Shown here one piece after another: positions 1-8,256 of a stretch of 12,315 nucleotides of DNA. A program made the translations under genes and the position numbers. The stretch is from Larix sibirica. Lineage: Eukaryota > Streptophyta > Pinopsida > Pinales > Pinaceae. Each line of letters begins with the position of its first letter. Position 1 is the first letter of the stretch. The DNA lies in NCBI GenBank assembly GCA_004151065.3, contig NWUY0300013025.1, forward strand, positions 12,668 to 24,982. Reading direction: 5' to 3'. The notes beneath the pieces are model-generated. The model was given only the letters and a program-made list of their open reading frames with translations, did no database searches and was not told the DNA's origin.

Positions 1-1
1 A

Positions 2-384
2 CCTAGAAAATTCACCATGACCAAGACACAACTAGCAAAAAGTAGTAGAATGATTTTATCCCCAAAAAATATACCATTTGCTAAGGCTAATACCTCTCCT
101 TTTATAGCACAAGGAGGGCATCTTAAGCTTTTGAAGAGTCAAAAGTGGTTACACAAAATATAATTTTTAAATTGGATGATCTCAAGAAGATCGAGCTCTC
201 AATGGCTTAGATCTATTCTCAAATTACAAAAATATTAAAATATTTAGTGGAGCATTTATTTATTGAGGAGAAAACAATAAAAAATTGCCAAATACCAAGA
301 GTTGGAACAAAAACCAACGGCAAGAGGCCAAAACATTTTTCAAATACCATGGGTTGTATTCTTTTTGCCCCATTTACTAAGTAG
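2..384 (+). pseudogene. Unidentified decayed open frames at window edge
   Basis: Two adjacent plus-strand frames look more open than the surrounding AT-rich DNA. The first enters from the window edge at base 2 and runs 53 codons to TAA at 161-163; it includes the stretch FIAQGGHLKLLKSQKW. The second, one frame over, begins about 160 with LDDLKKIELSMA, meets TAG at 208-210, then stays open for 57 codons (IYSQITKILKYLVEHLFIEE near its start) to TAG at 382-384. The composition is Lys/Ile/Glu-rich, with no motif I recognise. One frameshift plus one stop would join them into about 125 codons, so this could be the tail of a decayed gene or retroelement protein entering from the left. It could equally be chance openness. 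Function unknown. Confidence 0.25.
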
Positions 385-417
385 TTTTTCCTAGGAGAAG
401 CTTGATCCATGTGCTTT

Positions 418-582
418 AGCTTTTTAATCAACGATTGGGACTTAATCTTCCGTTAATTTTTAATCTCAACCCTTGATTTAATTTATTTTTGTGATATTGA
501 GCTTTTTAATCAACGATTGGAACTTAATCTTCCATTATTTTTTTAATCTCAGCCCCTTATTTAATTTATTCTTGTGATATTG
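418..582. repeat. Tandem duplication, 82/83-bp unit, two copies
   Basis: Unit 1 (418-499) and unit 2 (500-582) both start AGCTTTTTAATCAACGATTG and both end in GTGATATTG, with a few substitutions and one extra base in unit 2. The copies abut exactly. This is a two-copy minisatellite-like duplication in AT-rich noncoding DNA. No coding potential is apparent. Confidence 0.93.
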
Positions 583-627
583 AAATAAAATAATATATTT
601 TTGCCTCCACATATGTGCCATGCTCAA

Positions 628-774
628 TTTAATTAAAATTACTTAGGAAAATTAATTGATTTTTTCCCAAATAATTAAAAAGTGCATTCTAAAAGTGAAA
701 TTAGAAGCTCTAATGCACTTTTTTAATTCTTATAAATTAATTAGGCTAGACTTTAGGAATTTTTTTAATTAAAA
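628..774. repeat. Imperfect foldback (inverted repeat), MITE-like
   Basis: The core arms are 673-688 (AATTAAAAAGTGCATT) and 712-728 (AATGCACTTTTTTAATT). They are complementary over about 16 bp with one bulged T and enclose a 23-nt loop. Outside the core, weaker pairing continues: ATTAATT near 650 with AATTAAT near 738, and TTTAATTAAAA near 628 with TTTTAATTAAAA near 763. The whole can fold into an arm of about 65 nt. No terminal duplication or known TIR is seen, so it may be a decayed miniature transposon or an AT-rich hairpin arising by chance extension of the core. Confidence 0.55.
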
Positions 775-1087
775 CGATAGTTTAAGACATAATTAATCAC
801 AAATGAGTTTAATTAAGCATGTTTTAACCCTCCATGCTTGCAAAACTATCTAGGAGGCCAATGTTCACTCATCTAATGCTAAAACTTAGTAGAAGGGTCC
901 AAAAAAATCCTAATGATGGCGAAATGTTGCCAAAATACCCACTCGAAGCTTCCCATGCAAGCTCTTTATTAACGGAGTGCAACTTCTGATCTAGATCTTT
1001 CCCAATTGGTCAGAGATTTATGGCATGCAAGTAGCTAGGATGAAATTACTCTCCTAGAGGAATCCAAAACATCTTTTGAATTGAAAA

Positions 1088-1133
1088 AATACTAATTTTT
1101 GGTTCAGAAACTACGTTCATGAAAATTAGTATT
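1088..1133. repeat. Perfect 12-bp inverted repeat (hairpin)
   Basis: AATACTAATTTT at 1088-1099 is exactly complementary to AAAATTAGTATT at 1122-1133, with a 22-nt loop; two wobble pairs could extend it inward. It is not followed by a plant gene and has no assigned role. It may be a remnant of a small foldback element. Confidence 0.8.
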
Positions 1134-1483
1134 GCAGTCGCTTATGAAAACCCCACCACCTTTTTCAAACTCACTGATCTATGGAATTATTGATCAATCT
1201 AATGGAACATGTCTAGATAAAGGGCCAAATGGGTAGTCAAAAATGTCCTGAGATAAAATTATACCAAGTACAACCCAAGCTATAACATACCCCCCATTTT
1301 GCCACCTTGAAGCACTAAAAACTAGCACTGAATAAATATAGTCTAGCCGAAAAACTCTGATGTATTGATTGGATGATGTATACTTGTATCGCACATCCCT
1401 AATGGACTAGCTACAAAGAGTGTCCATGTGGACAGATACAAAAATGCAAGTAATCGTCATTAATTAACTCAGCATAGAGCTAG

Positions 1484-1498
1484 TCATGCAATGCATGA
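1484..1498. repeat. 15-bp palindrome TCATGCA-A-TGCATGA
   Basis: Perfect 7-bp arms flank a central A. Each arm contains CATGCA, the core of the plant RY (B3-domain) element. With no gene nearby on either side, a regulatory role is only a possibility. Confidence 0.6.
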
Positions 1499-2044
1499 TA
1501 ATATACCAATGACATAGATATCTTCAAATCTGTACAAGGGATGCACGCATTATCTATTAACTAGTACTAAGATAATAACAAGGAATTAATAAGAGCTATT
1601 AATTTTGTCCTTTGGGATGCAGATAATTCTGGTCAATTAAGGTTGATTAAATGAAAGTTCTAGTGCAAAGAGATTGATGGATTCTTGGAGGAGGGGAAAA
1701 AGGAAAACTTTGAGTTCTTCACCATTAGGACAAACACTAGGGATGTGTCTCACAAATGGGTGATTGTATAGTGAGGTAACCCCCCACCTAACCATTAACA
1801 ATGAGACTTCTACCATTACTTTGAATTTTCTAGCTCCTCTTGGACATGGTATTCTAGGACAAGTCTTCATTTGATTTGTTGGACTTATTGCTTGTACTTC
1901 TTTTGTATTTGAGACCTTGGCCTATTGTCTTTTATTTTTAAGGCCTTTTTCCAAGGGAAATTTTTCTTGCCTTGATCCTTTCTTTGAATTTTAATTTTTA
2001 TATTCAATGGTATTCAACTATGATGTTGACCTTTTTTAGGTACA

Positions 2045-2194
2045 ATGAGTCTTCGACCAGGAGCTTTTTCACATGTCCTCATTTATTTTTGGGAAAAAGG
2101 GATGAAGGAATTTCATGCCAACAGTCTAGGAGGATCATTACTCCATGACAACTCTCTATGCTTGATAAGTAGTCCACCCCAAGGATTTAACTAG
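2045..2194 (+). other. Small ATG-initiated open frame, unknown
   Basis: This ORF of 49 codons plus a stop starts ATG AGT CTT CGA and ends TAG at 2192-2194. It contains RPGAFSHVLIYFWEKGMKEF near its start. A second open run of about 24 codons follows one frame over (SKLPESSEDN...). I recognise no domain. It is possibly a trace of a retroelement or gene fragment, and possibly chance. Confidence 0.15.
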
Positions 2195-2746
2195 CAAGCT
2201 TCCTGAATCATCAGAAGACAACTGCAACACAACGTTGCCCGAAACACATGGGAAAACTGGGTGGCCTTCGTGATGAAGGGGTCATAGAGGGGATATCAAG
2301 AGCTCAANCAGTGAACCGGGTTCACAACGCAACTATAATGCACAACGTGTGAATGATTACTATGGACAATAATCAATATAAAGGCATAAATAATTATCCT
2401 TCTGTTTGCATGTGGGATCATTCTCAGCGCACAAATAAAAAGACGTTCAGAGCAAGCAAGCTTCCAACTAAGCGTGAGACTGTCCAGGTAGAGCACACAA
2501 ATGCTAACAGCAGATAAAAGCAAACGCCAAGAACAAGAGCCAGATTAAGATTGTGCACTACACGTCGGGTGTGGAGTTTCAAGCATTCACCATATGAACC
2601 AAGGATCGATTATGGATACAAATCATATGCCAGGTCATGAGGAAGCGTTCAAGTGAATTTTTTTGTCAAATATGCATTCAAGAGCATCGAAATATTATAG
2701 TTAGCAAATTAAAAGTCCAAGCATGCGTTCAAGTTTTGAACATCAA
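2195..2746. other. Gene-free stretch, somewhat higher GC
   Basis: No recognisable coding region on either strand. It contains one undetermined base (2308) and a perfect 15-bp palindrome, GTGAACCGGGTTCAC, at 2311-2325. The style of sequence (CAAG/GAAG-rich, many short purine runs) continues into the duplicated block that follows, so it may be part of the same unidentified unit. Confidence 0.5.
2308..2308. other. Undetermined base (further ones at 3125, 5503-5504)
   Basis: Ambiguous bases occur at 2308, 3125 and 5503-5504. The one at 3125 sits exactly at the end of duplicated copy A, where assembly of near-identical repeats would be hardest. Confidence 0.98.
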
Positions 2747-3124
2747 GAAGTTAGTACCGAAGAAGCCAAGAAAGAATTGAAGACGTTCAAGCCTGATCCA
2801 AGCGCCGATGAAGGTTGAAAGAAGGTTCACAGGTGTTGAAAAATGTTATGGCATGTGATTAAGTGTACACTGGGCTGATAATGCAAGTGTACTAAAAATA
2901 AAAAATATCCGAACACAGTTAAAGTGTCTGTCCAAAGCACTCAGAAGATCACCAGCATGCGTAAGGGTCAGTTCGCATTAGCAGAGTGAAAGGAATGTAA
3001 GCTCATCAAGCCCATGGTTTGTAGTGGAATCTGTATTCAGTGAAAACATTTTTGAGCTTGTATTCAAATTATGAGTACACTGTGAACATATCATTGGTTG
3101 ATTTTTTCAAGGAGATGATAATAC
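2747..3124. repeat. Direct repeat copy A (~378 bp)
   Basis: This block begins GAAGTTAGTACCGAAGAAGC and ends GGAGATGATAATAC. It is repeated at 3184-3599 at an offset of about 437 bp, with only scattered substitutions and small indels. It contains matching landmarks such as GTGTACACTGGG, CACTCAGAAGATCACCA and CATATCATTGGTTGATTTTT. Similarity fades into 3125-3150, where there is an undetermined base. No ORF is conserved between the copies, so it looks like a noncoding or non-translated repeat. Confidence 0.95.
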
Positions 3125-3183
3125 NATCACGAGCCATCTCAGTGCCAAGGCAAAGGGTGTCGGCATCATGACAAATCTCAATT

Positions 3184-3599
3184 GAAGTTAGTACCGAAGA
3201 AGCCAAGCAATAATTGAAGACGTTCAAGCCTTATCCAAGTGCCGATGAAGGTTGAAAGAAGGTTCACAGGTATTGAAAATTGTTATGGCATGTGATTAAG
3301 TGTACACTGGGATGATATTGCAAGTGTACTAAAAAATATCCGAAGACAGATGTGTGAAAGTTCAAGTGTCTTTCCAAAGCACTCAGAAGATCACCATCAT
3401 GCTTAAGGGTCAGTTAAGCACTCAGAAAATCACAAGCATGCGTAAGGGTCAGTTAGAATTAGCAGATTGAAAGGAATGTAAGCTCATAAAGCCCATGGTT
3501 TGTAGTGGAATTTGTATTCAATGAAAATATTTTCGAATTCAAATTATGAGTACACTGTGAACATATCATTGGTTGATTTTTTCAAGGAGATGATAATAC
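3184..3599. repeat. Direct repeat copy B (~416 bp)
   Basis: This is the second copy of the 2747-3124 block, separated from it by 59 bp. It is longer mainly because of a 39-bp tandem duplication at 3377-3454, plus a short insertion near 3355 (GATGTGTGAAAGTTCAA). The high identity between copies points to a duplication younger than the surrounding decayed genes. Confidence 0.95.
3377..3454. repeat. 39-bp tandem duplication inside copy B
   Basis: 3377-3415 and 3416-3454 both begin AAGCACTCAGAA and end AAGGGTCAGTT. Copy A has this segment once, so the 39-bp duplication occurred after, or only in, copy B. The second unit keeps GCATGCG as in copy A, while the first has TCATGCT. Confidence 0.92.
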
Positions 3600-3695
3600 A
3601 CAACACAGAACTCAGTTCCAGAGAGGAATTCTACGATGGAGATTAATATTGCATAATGCGTTGGCAAATGAATGTCAAGGACACCTGCATATATT

Positions 3696-3711
3696 AAAAA
3701 AAAAAAAAAAA
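3696..3711 (+). other. 16-base poly(A) run
   Basis: An uninterrupted run of 16 A lies about 100 bp downstream of repeat copy B. It could be the A-tail of a retroposed sequence ending here, or a simple microsatellite. I see no clear AATAAA signal just upstream and no target-site duplication, so the retroposon reading is weak. Confidence 0.4.
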
Positions 3712-4026
3712 CTCTTTAAAACTTTGTATATTGAAATCATTTCCAAATCTCTGAATATTGAAACATAATCAAAGGAGAGTTATCTTCCAAGCTTGGAGAT
3801 AGACATTTTAGCATTTGATGGGGTAAAGGATCGACAGGTGATGTTGGTTGAAGGTTATCTTCCAGATTCTTAGACTAACAACTTTACAAGTGGCAGAGCT
3901 TTGAGTGGCAAATAATCAGGATTTCAAGAATGCGATCAAATCAATATCAAATAATTCTACATTCCTAAATTTAAAGACGATTGAGCATGTGTCATATTTT
4001 TGGTCAAGAAAATCAAGCATTTCCAG
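3712..4026 (+). pseudogene. Unidentified coding-like remnant
   Basis: There is no clear gene, but two overlapping plus-strand frames are relatively open. One carries LEIDILAFDGVKDRQVML and ends at a TAG near 3872. The other, after one TGA, carries NAIKSISNNSTFLNLKTIEH and remains open past 4027 to about 4058. They may be pieces of one decayed protein, but no family is recognised and chance is possible. The stretch ends where the CACTA-like terminus begins. Confidence 0.2.
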
Positions 4027-4090
4027 CACTACTACATATAGGGGTCTTTTGAGACTTTAATTTAAGGCAATAGTCTCATATGTCTTAAAC
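4027..4090 (+). mobile_element. Left terminus of a CACTA-type DNA transposon (putative)
   Basis: CACTACTACATATAGGGG matches the style of plant En/Spm (CACTA) terminal inverted repeats, which begin CACTA and continue A/G-rich. A subterminal inverted repeat, GAGACT (4051-4056) with AGTCTC (4072-4077), lies 24 bp inside, as is common in these elements. The matching opposite-orientation end is at 11577. The three bases outside (CAG, 4024-4026) do not match those outside the other end (ATG), so a target-site duplication is not supported. It could be a solo or truncated end. Confidence 0.45.
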
Positions 4091-4291
4091 TTCTCACCTT
4101 TATTTATGTATGTTGACCGGCATCAACTAAAAACTTAACCATGTGACCACAATAAGGTGAAAACACTTTCCACTTGCTTACTTCACATCCTTCACATTTT
4201 CCGCCTCGCGCCAAGATTGTTCACTAATTTTCTCATTTAGCACAGTGTCCCAAGCGTGGGTTGGGTACCGTGGCCATGTATCCATTTCTCG

Positions 4292-4372
4292 TAATATTGC
4301 AAAAGAACAATTAACTGGTTCTCCTGGCACCTAATATTGCAGAAGAACAATGAGTCGGTTCTCCTCCCTCGC
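4292..4372. repeat. 40-bp tandem duplication
   Basis: Units 4292-4331 and 4332-4372 both start TAATATTGCA and contain AGAAGAACAA/AAAAGAACAA followed by GGTTCTCCT. Each unit holds a short inverted repeat AGAAC-N9-GTTCT. It lies upstream of the HSF fragment in a locally GC-richer region. Confidence 0.88.
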
Positions 4373-4947
4373 CTAAATTGGCGTAGGGACAAGGCATAGT
4401 TGGGCCAACCAAGGAAAGTGTTAGCTAGGGTGTGAGCTTGAGTAAAACCCCTTTATTTCCCACGGGTAAAGCACTGCCCTAAGCTACGTGATGTTGCTCT
4501 CTCTATGCTTCCGCCCTTACTTTCCTCCGCCCTTGACCATATTTATTTTCTCAAATTTAAGAGAGTTTTCAGGGTTTTGCAATTGCTAATATTGATTCCT
4601 GCATTAGATGGGGTCCATTTTCAAGATGTGAATTGATGCAACCCTTTGGGGTTTACAGTATACATCATGCTAGGATTTTGATTCGAGGGCTTGGATTGAA
4701 ATGAATTGGTTGAAGGTTGCAGCACCAAATGAGATCTGACCTAAAATAACACAAGTCGTTGGTACTATCTACAAGAGCATTACTCCATATTTGAACATTA
4801 CATCGCAGTGAGTTTGGAAATGAATCATATGGTCAATATTGACATCTCTTAAATTCCCCACATAACATTAGAAATATCTGGGAACACATCAAGGCGTAGT
4901 CCATGTATTGATTTGAGTTTTTTTATTTTTGGGGTTTCAGGGTATGG
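4373..4947 (+). other. Possible former 5' flank/leader of the HSF fragment
   Basis: No coding region is seen. The stretch is less AT-rich than its surroundings and has pyrimidine-rich tracts around 4490-4530, an ACGTG core at 4486-4490 and a TATA-like CATATTTATT near 4538. Just before the HSF start there is a T-rich tract followed by TTTCAG (4935-4940), which resembles an intron acceptor, so a leader intron is possible. All of this is inference from position; none of it shows promoter activity. Confidence 0.3.
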
Positions 4948-5151
4948 ATGGATAATAGCGGTGGAAATGCGGTGCCTATGTTTCCCTCCAAGATGTATGA
5001 CATGGTGGACGATAGCTCGATGGACTCGATTATGACTACATGAAGGCTCTGGAATACAAATCTTCTGCAATCCCCAGAATTCGCACGAGACTTATTCCCA
5101 AGGACTTCAAGCAACAATTTCTTTAGCATTGTGAGACAACTCAATACATAT
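4948..5151 (+). pseudogene. Heat-shock factor (HSF) DNA-binding-domain exon, broken
   Basis: Read from ATG at 4948, the 68 codons align with the start of plant class-A-like HSFs. Codons 9-31 contain VPMFPSKMYDMVDDSSMDSI (family: PPFLxKTYDMVDDPSTD); codons 43-51 give PEFARDLFP; codons 56-68 give NNFFSIVRQLNTY, the recognition-helix region. HSFs bind heat-shock elements as trimers in the nucleus. Here codon 32 is TGA (5041-5043), replacing the region of the conserved Trp. Small indels disrupt the frame around codons 32-42 and 51-55, although the overall frame is restored. GT follows TAT immediately (5152-5153), exactly where plant HSF genes carry their conserved intron, so this copy came from genomic DNA and not from a spliced transcript. 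I found no second exon (GFRKVDPDRW...), oligomerisation region or activation domain downstream. Clearly nonfunctional. Confidence 0.88.
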
Positions 5152-6403
5152 GTAACTATGAAATATTTACTCCATTCTTTCAATTTTTTTCATTGTTTGA
5201 TTGTTCTCAACAGGGGTATTGCTAGTTGTTAAATATCTGGGTCATTTTTAAATTATGCATTCAGGCCATATATTGATTTATCTCTTAGACCGTAAGCATT
5301 TTCAAGTCCATCCCCAAACCTATTTCCTTCACTACTCCGAGGTGAGGACCACCGTGGAATGTGAGTGCTAGCAAACCATCCATCCATTCTATTTGAGGAA
5401 GGTCCTAGCTGTTTATAGGTATTGACGCAGGCTCCACCTACAATTCTTCACATTCTACAGGTTCAACTATGGAACATTAAGTTCAAAACCCAAATTCCAT
5501 TTNNTACAGAGTTCTTCCTCAACCTCTCCTCCTTAGCTTGGTCCAGAGACTTTTCTTTGTCTCTCCTTAGCCTGATTTTAATTTACTTGGAAAAATCCTC
5601 CTAATGCTCGTAGGCTTACATATAAATAGTTGCATGCAAATAATTGCATCTCACTAACGAACCTCCTACAAACCTGTAATTGATTCTCAAAATAGAATTC
5701 GATTTTATCTATGTGACGAATCACTAATTGAAACCTCGTCGAGTTCTACCACTAAGTGTATATTTGATTACATGAATCATCATCTAATTGACACGTATTC
5801 CTTTGATTGACACCTAACCCTGATTCATCATTTCTAGATTCTTCTAGACTTATACTTGTAAACTATAGAATATTTACAACAATTTACAAATAAACTCTTG
5901 GGAAAATATCAAGACCTTAAGGTTTGATCCATAATAAAATCATTGAGGAGAGAATCTGCCCCTGCATCACCTATAGATAGAATCCACCACTCATTCATAC
6001 ATGCCCCTTCCTACAATGTCCTTACTCCAACACCCATGCATACATACCTCACCACTCAATACTTTACTTGTGTATAGGTAGATAAGGGTGGAGAAGTGTA
6101 AATGAATTTTATATTTCTTGATAAGCAAGTATTATAAGCATATTTACTCTTTAGGCATAAGTTTTGCACTTGGTTTATAATTGGTAAAATAGTGGATAAA
6201 TTCATGGTTACTTGTGTGTAAGTTTTTACAGGAATGAGTCTGTACCATTCGCAGTTATCACTTGCAAGGAGTGATTATGATTCTATATTCAGAAAGTGTA
6301 TTTTAAAGACCTTGTTCTTCTCATGTCATCATACAATGTACTCTATTAGATGATAACATCCAAACCTGTTAAGCATTGAGATACATTTGAGCCCTAAGCA
6401 TGG
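5152..6403. other. Gene-free stretch after the HSF exon
   Basis: It starts with a GTAACT intron-donor-like sequence belonging to the HSF fragment. A plausible acceptor (TTCTCAACAG, near 5213) is followed by GGGTATTGCTAG, which does not encode HSF exon 2. The rest is AT-rich, with two undetermined bases (5503-5504). A 60-codon plus-strand frame around 5422-5604 has no recognisable motif and spans the undetermined bases. I see no gene, RNA or clear repeat. Confidence 0.55.
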
Positions 6404-6547
6404 ATATCCTTGTATTATCTTTCTTAGAGGACATCAAAAAAATTCTCCATATCAGTGGATATCCATAATTGATACATATCCTTGTATTATCTTTCTTAGA
6501 GGACATCAAAAAAATTCTCCATGTCAGTGGATATCCATGACTGATAC
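6404..6547. repeat. 72-bp tandem duplication, near-identical copies
   Basis: Units 6404-6475 and 6476-6547 differ at only a few positions (for example CCATATCAG against CCATGTCAG). Each ends with AGTGGATATCCAT, and the palindrome GGATATCC recurs at the edges. Since 72 is a multiple of three, both strands show short open frames that are repetitive by construction (RIFLMSSKKDNTRI on the minus strand, FLRGHQKNSP on the plus). I treat those as consequences of the repeat, not as a gene. The high identity indicates a recent event. Confidence 0.95.
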
Positions 6548-6705
6548 TTTTTTTTTTCAATGTAGTAAACTCTATATGTATGTTGCTTGTTTTATGAAGA
6601 TATAAAATGCCATTTACTTTGTAATTTTCTTAAATACTAAATAATGGTATGTTGGATTCTCATTCAGTCCAATAATGGCAGATCCAATAATTTTGTCTTT
6701 GACTT

Positions 6706-6730
6706 GCAGCTTTTGTCAAGCTGCTTGACA
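6706..6730. repeat. Two overlapping, mutually exclusive hairpins
   Basis: TGTCAAGC-T-GCTTGACA (6714-6730) is a perfect 17-bp palindrome. GCAGCTT (6706-6712) pairs with AAGCTGC (6718-6724) across 5 nt, using the same bases. The segment also contains TTGAC cores in both orientations, which resemble WRKY W-box cores. No neighbouring gene supports a regulatory role. Confidence 0.5.
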
Positions 6731-7194
6731 TGTGTATATGTGATTGTACAATGCTTGATTAATAATTTTTTTACCTTCGTTGTAGGTATGTAAGGAATTA
6801 TTGTATTCAAATGTGGAATTCAATCATCGCGTCCATATCATATAATAGGAAAATCTCTGCAAAGCTGACATATTTAATGCAAAACAATTAGGAAGAATGT
6901 TTAGGCATTGAACTAAATGCTAACATCCATTATGAATCATGATCTATCTCTATAGAAGCTTTTGATTTTATGTTCTACATAATGTATATGTGTGCAGAAG
7001 TACTATAGAGTTATTTACTTTTCTAGTTGCAGAAGCAAAGGACTTTGAGCTCTCAATTTGAGCATATATCATTTTCCCTTCTACATTTTCTCTATGCAAC
7101 ATTCAAGGGTCTTGGAGTCTACAAGGATAGAGTAAGAGCCATTGAGAGTTTTAGAGTTACATAACCAACAATTAGTCACTTCCAATAGATCCTT
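6731..7194. other. No clear gene; short coding-like run near 7040-7160
   Basis: Mostly AT-rich sequence. On the plus strand, about 7036-7164 is open for some 40 codons (contains YATFKGLGVYKDRVRAIESF) before TAA. I recognise no family. It immediately precedes the first copy of the 7195/7691 repeat and may belong to the same duplicated unit. Confidence 0.25.
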
Positions 7195-7310
7195 CATGAT
7201 GTGGATTCCAAGGATGAAGATAATGGGTTAAATGTTTGTTTATTCGTCTTTTTCTCTTTCTAGAAAAGTGTTCAATTTGGTGGTCATTGGTTTTTGTCAA
7301 TTCCCTTGAA
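7195..7310. repeat. Divergent direct repeat, copy 1
   Basis: This copy runs from CATGATGTGGATTCCAAGGATGA to GGTCATTGG...CAATTCCC. It aligns with 7691-7808 over its whole length: CATxATGTGGAT, GGATGA, TGGTTA, a T-rich tract, CTTTCNAGNAAAGT, TTCAATT, GGTCATTG, TTCAATTCC. Identity is moderate, so this is an old duplication with about 496-bp spacing. On the minus strand both copies can be read through a related peptide (EL-x-K-x-NDH-x-IE), but it is not recognised. Confidence 0.7.
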
Positions 7311-7690
7311 TTATTTACTTGAACTAAATCCCAATCCTATCGACATTTTTTCACTCTTATGAAGCAACTAATATGTTTCTTTCCTTTTTTCTTGAATCTA
7401 AACTCGATCCAAAGGTAGACAGTAGGAAACCTCTAAATTGAAGGCAATAGTTCTAAAAGAAGAAACTTCATATACCATAGAAACTTGCATATGTATCGTG
7501 TATCCAACTTTTGCTAAAAAAAAAATCTTGCCAGTAAACAACTACTATTTTATAAGTTTATTAAGGTTGAAATAAGTCTCAAATTTCTAATTATGTTACA
7601 ACCACATTTTCCTTAGATTCTTAATTTTGTGACAACAACAATTTCCATTTGAAGCGACACCTCTTTGAACAAGGTGATATACTTGAAAAC
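7311..7690. other. Spacer between repeat copies, no gene seen
   Basis: AT-rich, with a 10-base A run at 7516-7525. No coding region, RNA or inverted repeat that I can support. Confidence 0.5.
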
Positions 7691-7808
7691 CATCATGTGG
7701 ATGTTGGGGATGAGGTTATTGGTTACTTTTTTTGTTTCTTTGCATTTTACTCTTTCCAGCAAAGTAAGTTCAATTACGTGGTCATTGTTTATTTTCAATT
7801 CCTTAGAG
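7691..7808. repeat. Divergent direct repeat, copy 2
   Basis: This is the partner of 7195-7310, beginning CATCATGTGGATGTTGGGGATGA. A fragment TTGGATGTTGGGGACTG recurs again near 7841, hinting at a third partial copy. Overlapping plus- and minus-strand frames (86 and 61 codons) lie across it. Neither has a recognisable motif, so I call the repeat and not a gene. Confidence 0.7.
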
Positions 7809-7980
7809 CTATCCCATGCATTTAGGCATCATGGGAATTTCTTGGATGTTGGGGACTGTACAACTCTGTTTTACCATGTTTTATTTTGCTTCAGTCTTTT
7901 GAGAAATGAGGTTAGAACTACTTGATGTTGCATCACTGTATATTTAAATTTTTATTTCAAAATATCAGATACCTCTCATG

Positions 7981-8256
7981 CTACAGTGTAGATTCCTCCT
8001 TTGATTTTTTGGCTCTCGAGGTGGCTTTATATGCTACCTGTAGTTTTATGGAATCATGCACCCCATAACTGGAAACAATTTCATATCCATCTTTAGATGA
8101 GCTTACATCCGAGGTAAATTTTGTCGAATATGTATCTTGATGTTTGATCATTCTTAGTGTTTTTTCCATTGACATCTTGTGAAACATTTTCATAACTTTT
8201 GATTTCCAATCAGAAAGAAGATAGACTATTTCACCTTGTCCAGAAAGGTGTCCCAT
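7981..8256 (-). pseudogene. Unidentified 91-codon minus-strand open frame
   Basis: It starts with ATG (8254-8256 on the complement) and an in-frame TAG lies just upstream. It ends TAG at 7981. The protein is Lys/Ser-rich: IVYLLSDWKSKVMKMFHKMS near residues 10-29, then YSTKFTSDVSSSKDGYEIVS in the middle, and a basic tail (SRAKKSKEES). I see no catalytic motif or membrane segment. It lies downstream, in the same orientation, of the decayed leucine-rich-repeat region, so it may be a C-terminal remnant of that gene. That link is inference. It may also be chance or a separate gene relic. Confidence 0.3.

Larger units (their letters stand above)
775..2044. other. Intergenic AT-rich stretch without recognisable gene
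   Basis: I read both strands and found only short frames. The longest, on the minus strand at 1637-1870 (77 codons, ATG start), has no recognisable motif, and I do not call it a gene. The stretch holds the perfect hairpin at 1088-1133 and the palindrome at 1484-1498, listed separately. Otherwise it is ordinary AT-rich sequence with scattered T-runs. Confidence 0.6.

Noticed and set aside
1637-1870. 77-codon minus-strand ORF beginning with ATG
   Set aside because: No recognisable motif and no neighbouring coding evidence; length is within what chance gives in this much AT-rich sequence.
2552-2575. CACTACACGTCGGG as another CACTA end
   Set aside because: The sequence after CACTAC is GC-rich and unlike the A/G-rich continuation of plant CACTA termini, and no partner end or subterminal repeat is present.
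3600-3711. 3' end of a LINE or processed retrogene at the A run
   Set aside because: No reverse transcriptase or spliced gene sequence is upstream, no clear polyadenylation signal, and no target-site duplication beside the A run.
4849-5183. Minus-strand ORFs across 4849-5183
   Set aside because: They are shadows of the plus-strand HSF exon, whose protein match is unmistakable.
5330-5345. CACTACTCCGAGG as a CACTA end
   Set aside because: It shares only the first seven bases with the 4027 terminus, has no subterminal inverted repeat and no matching partner.
6369-6605. Overlapping plus- and minus-strand ORFs with repeated 24-residue units
   Set aside because: They are a mechanical result of the 72-bp tandem duplication, whose length is a multiple of three. 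Both strands are open in the same place and no family is recognised.
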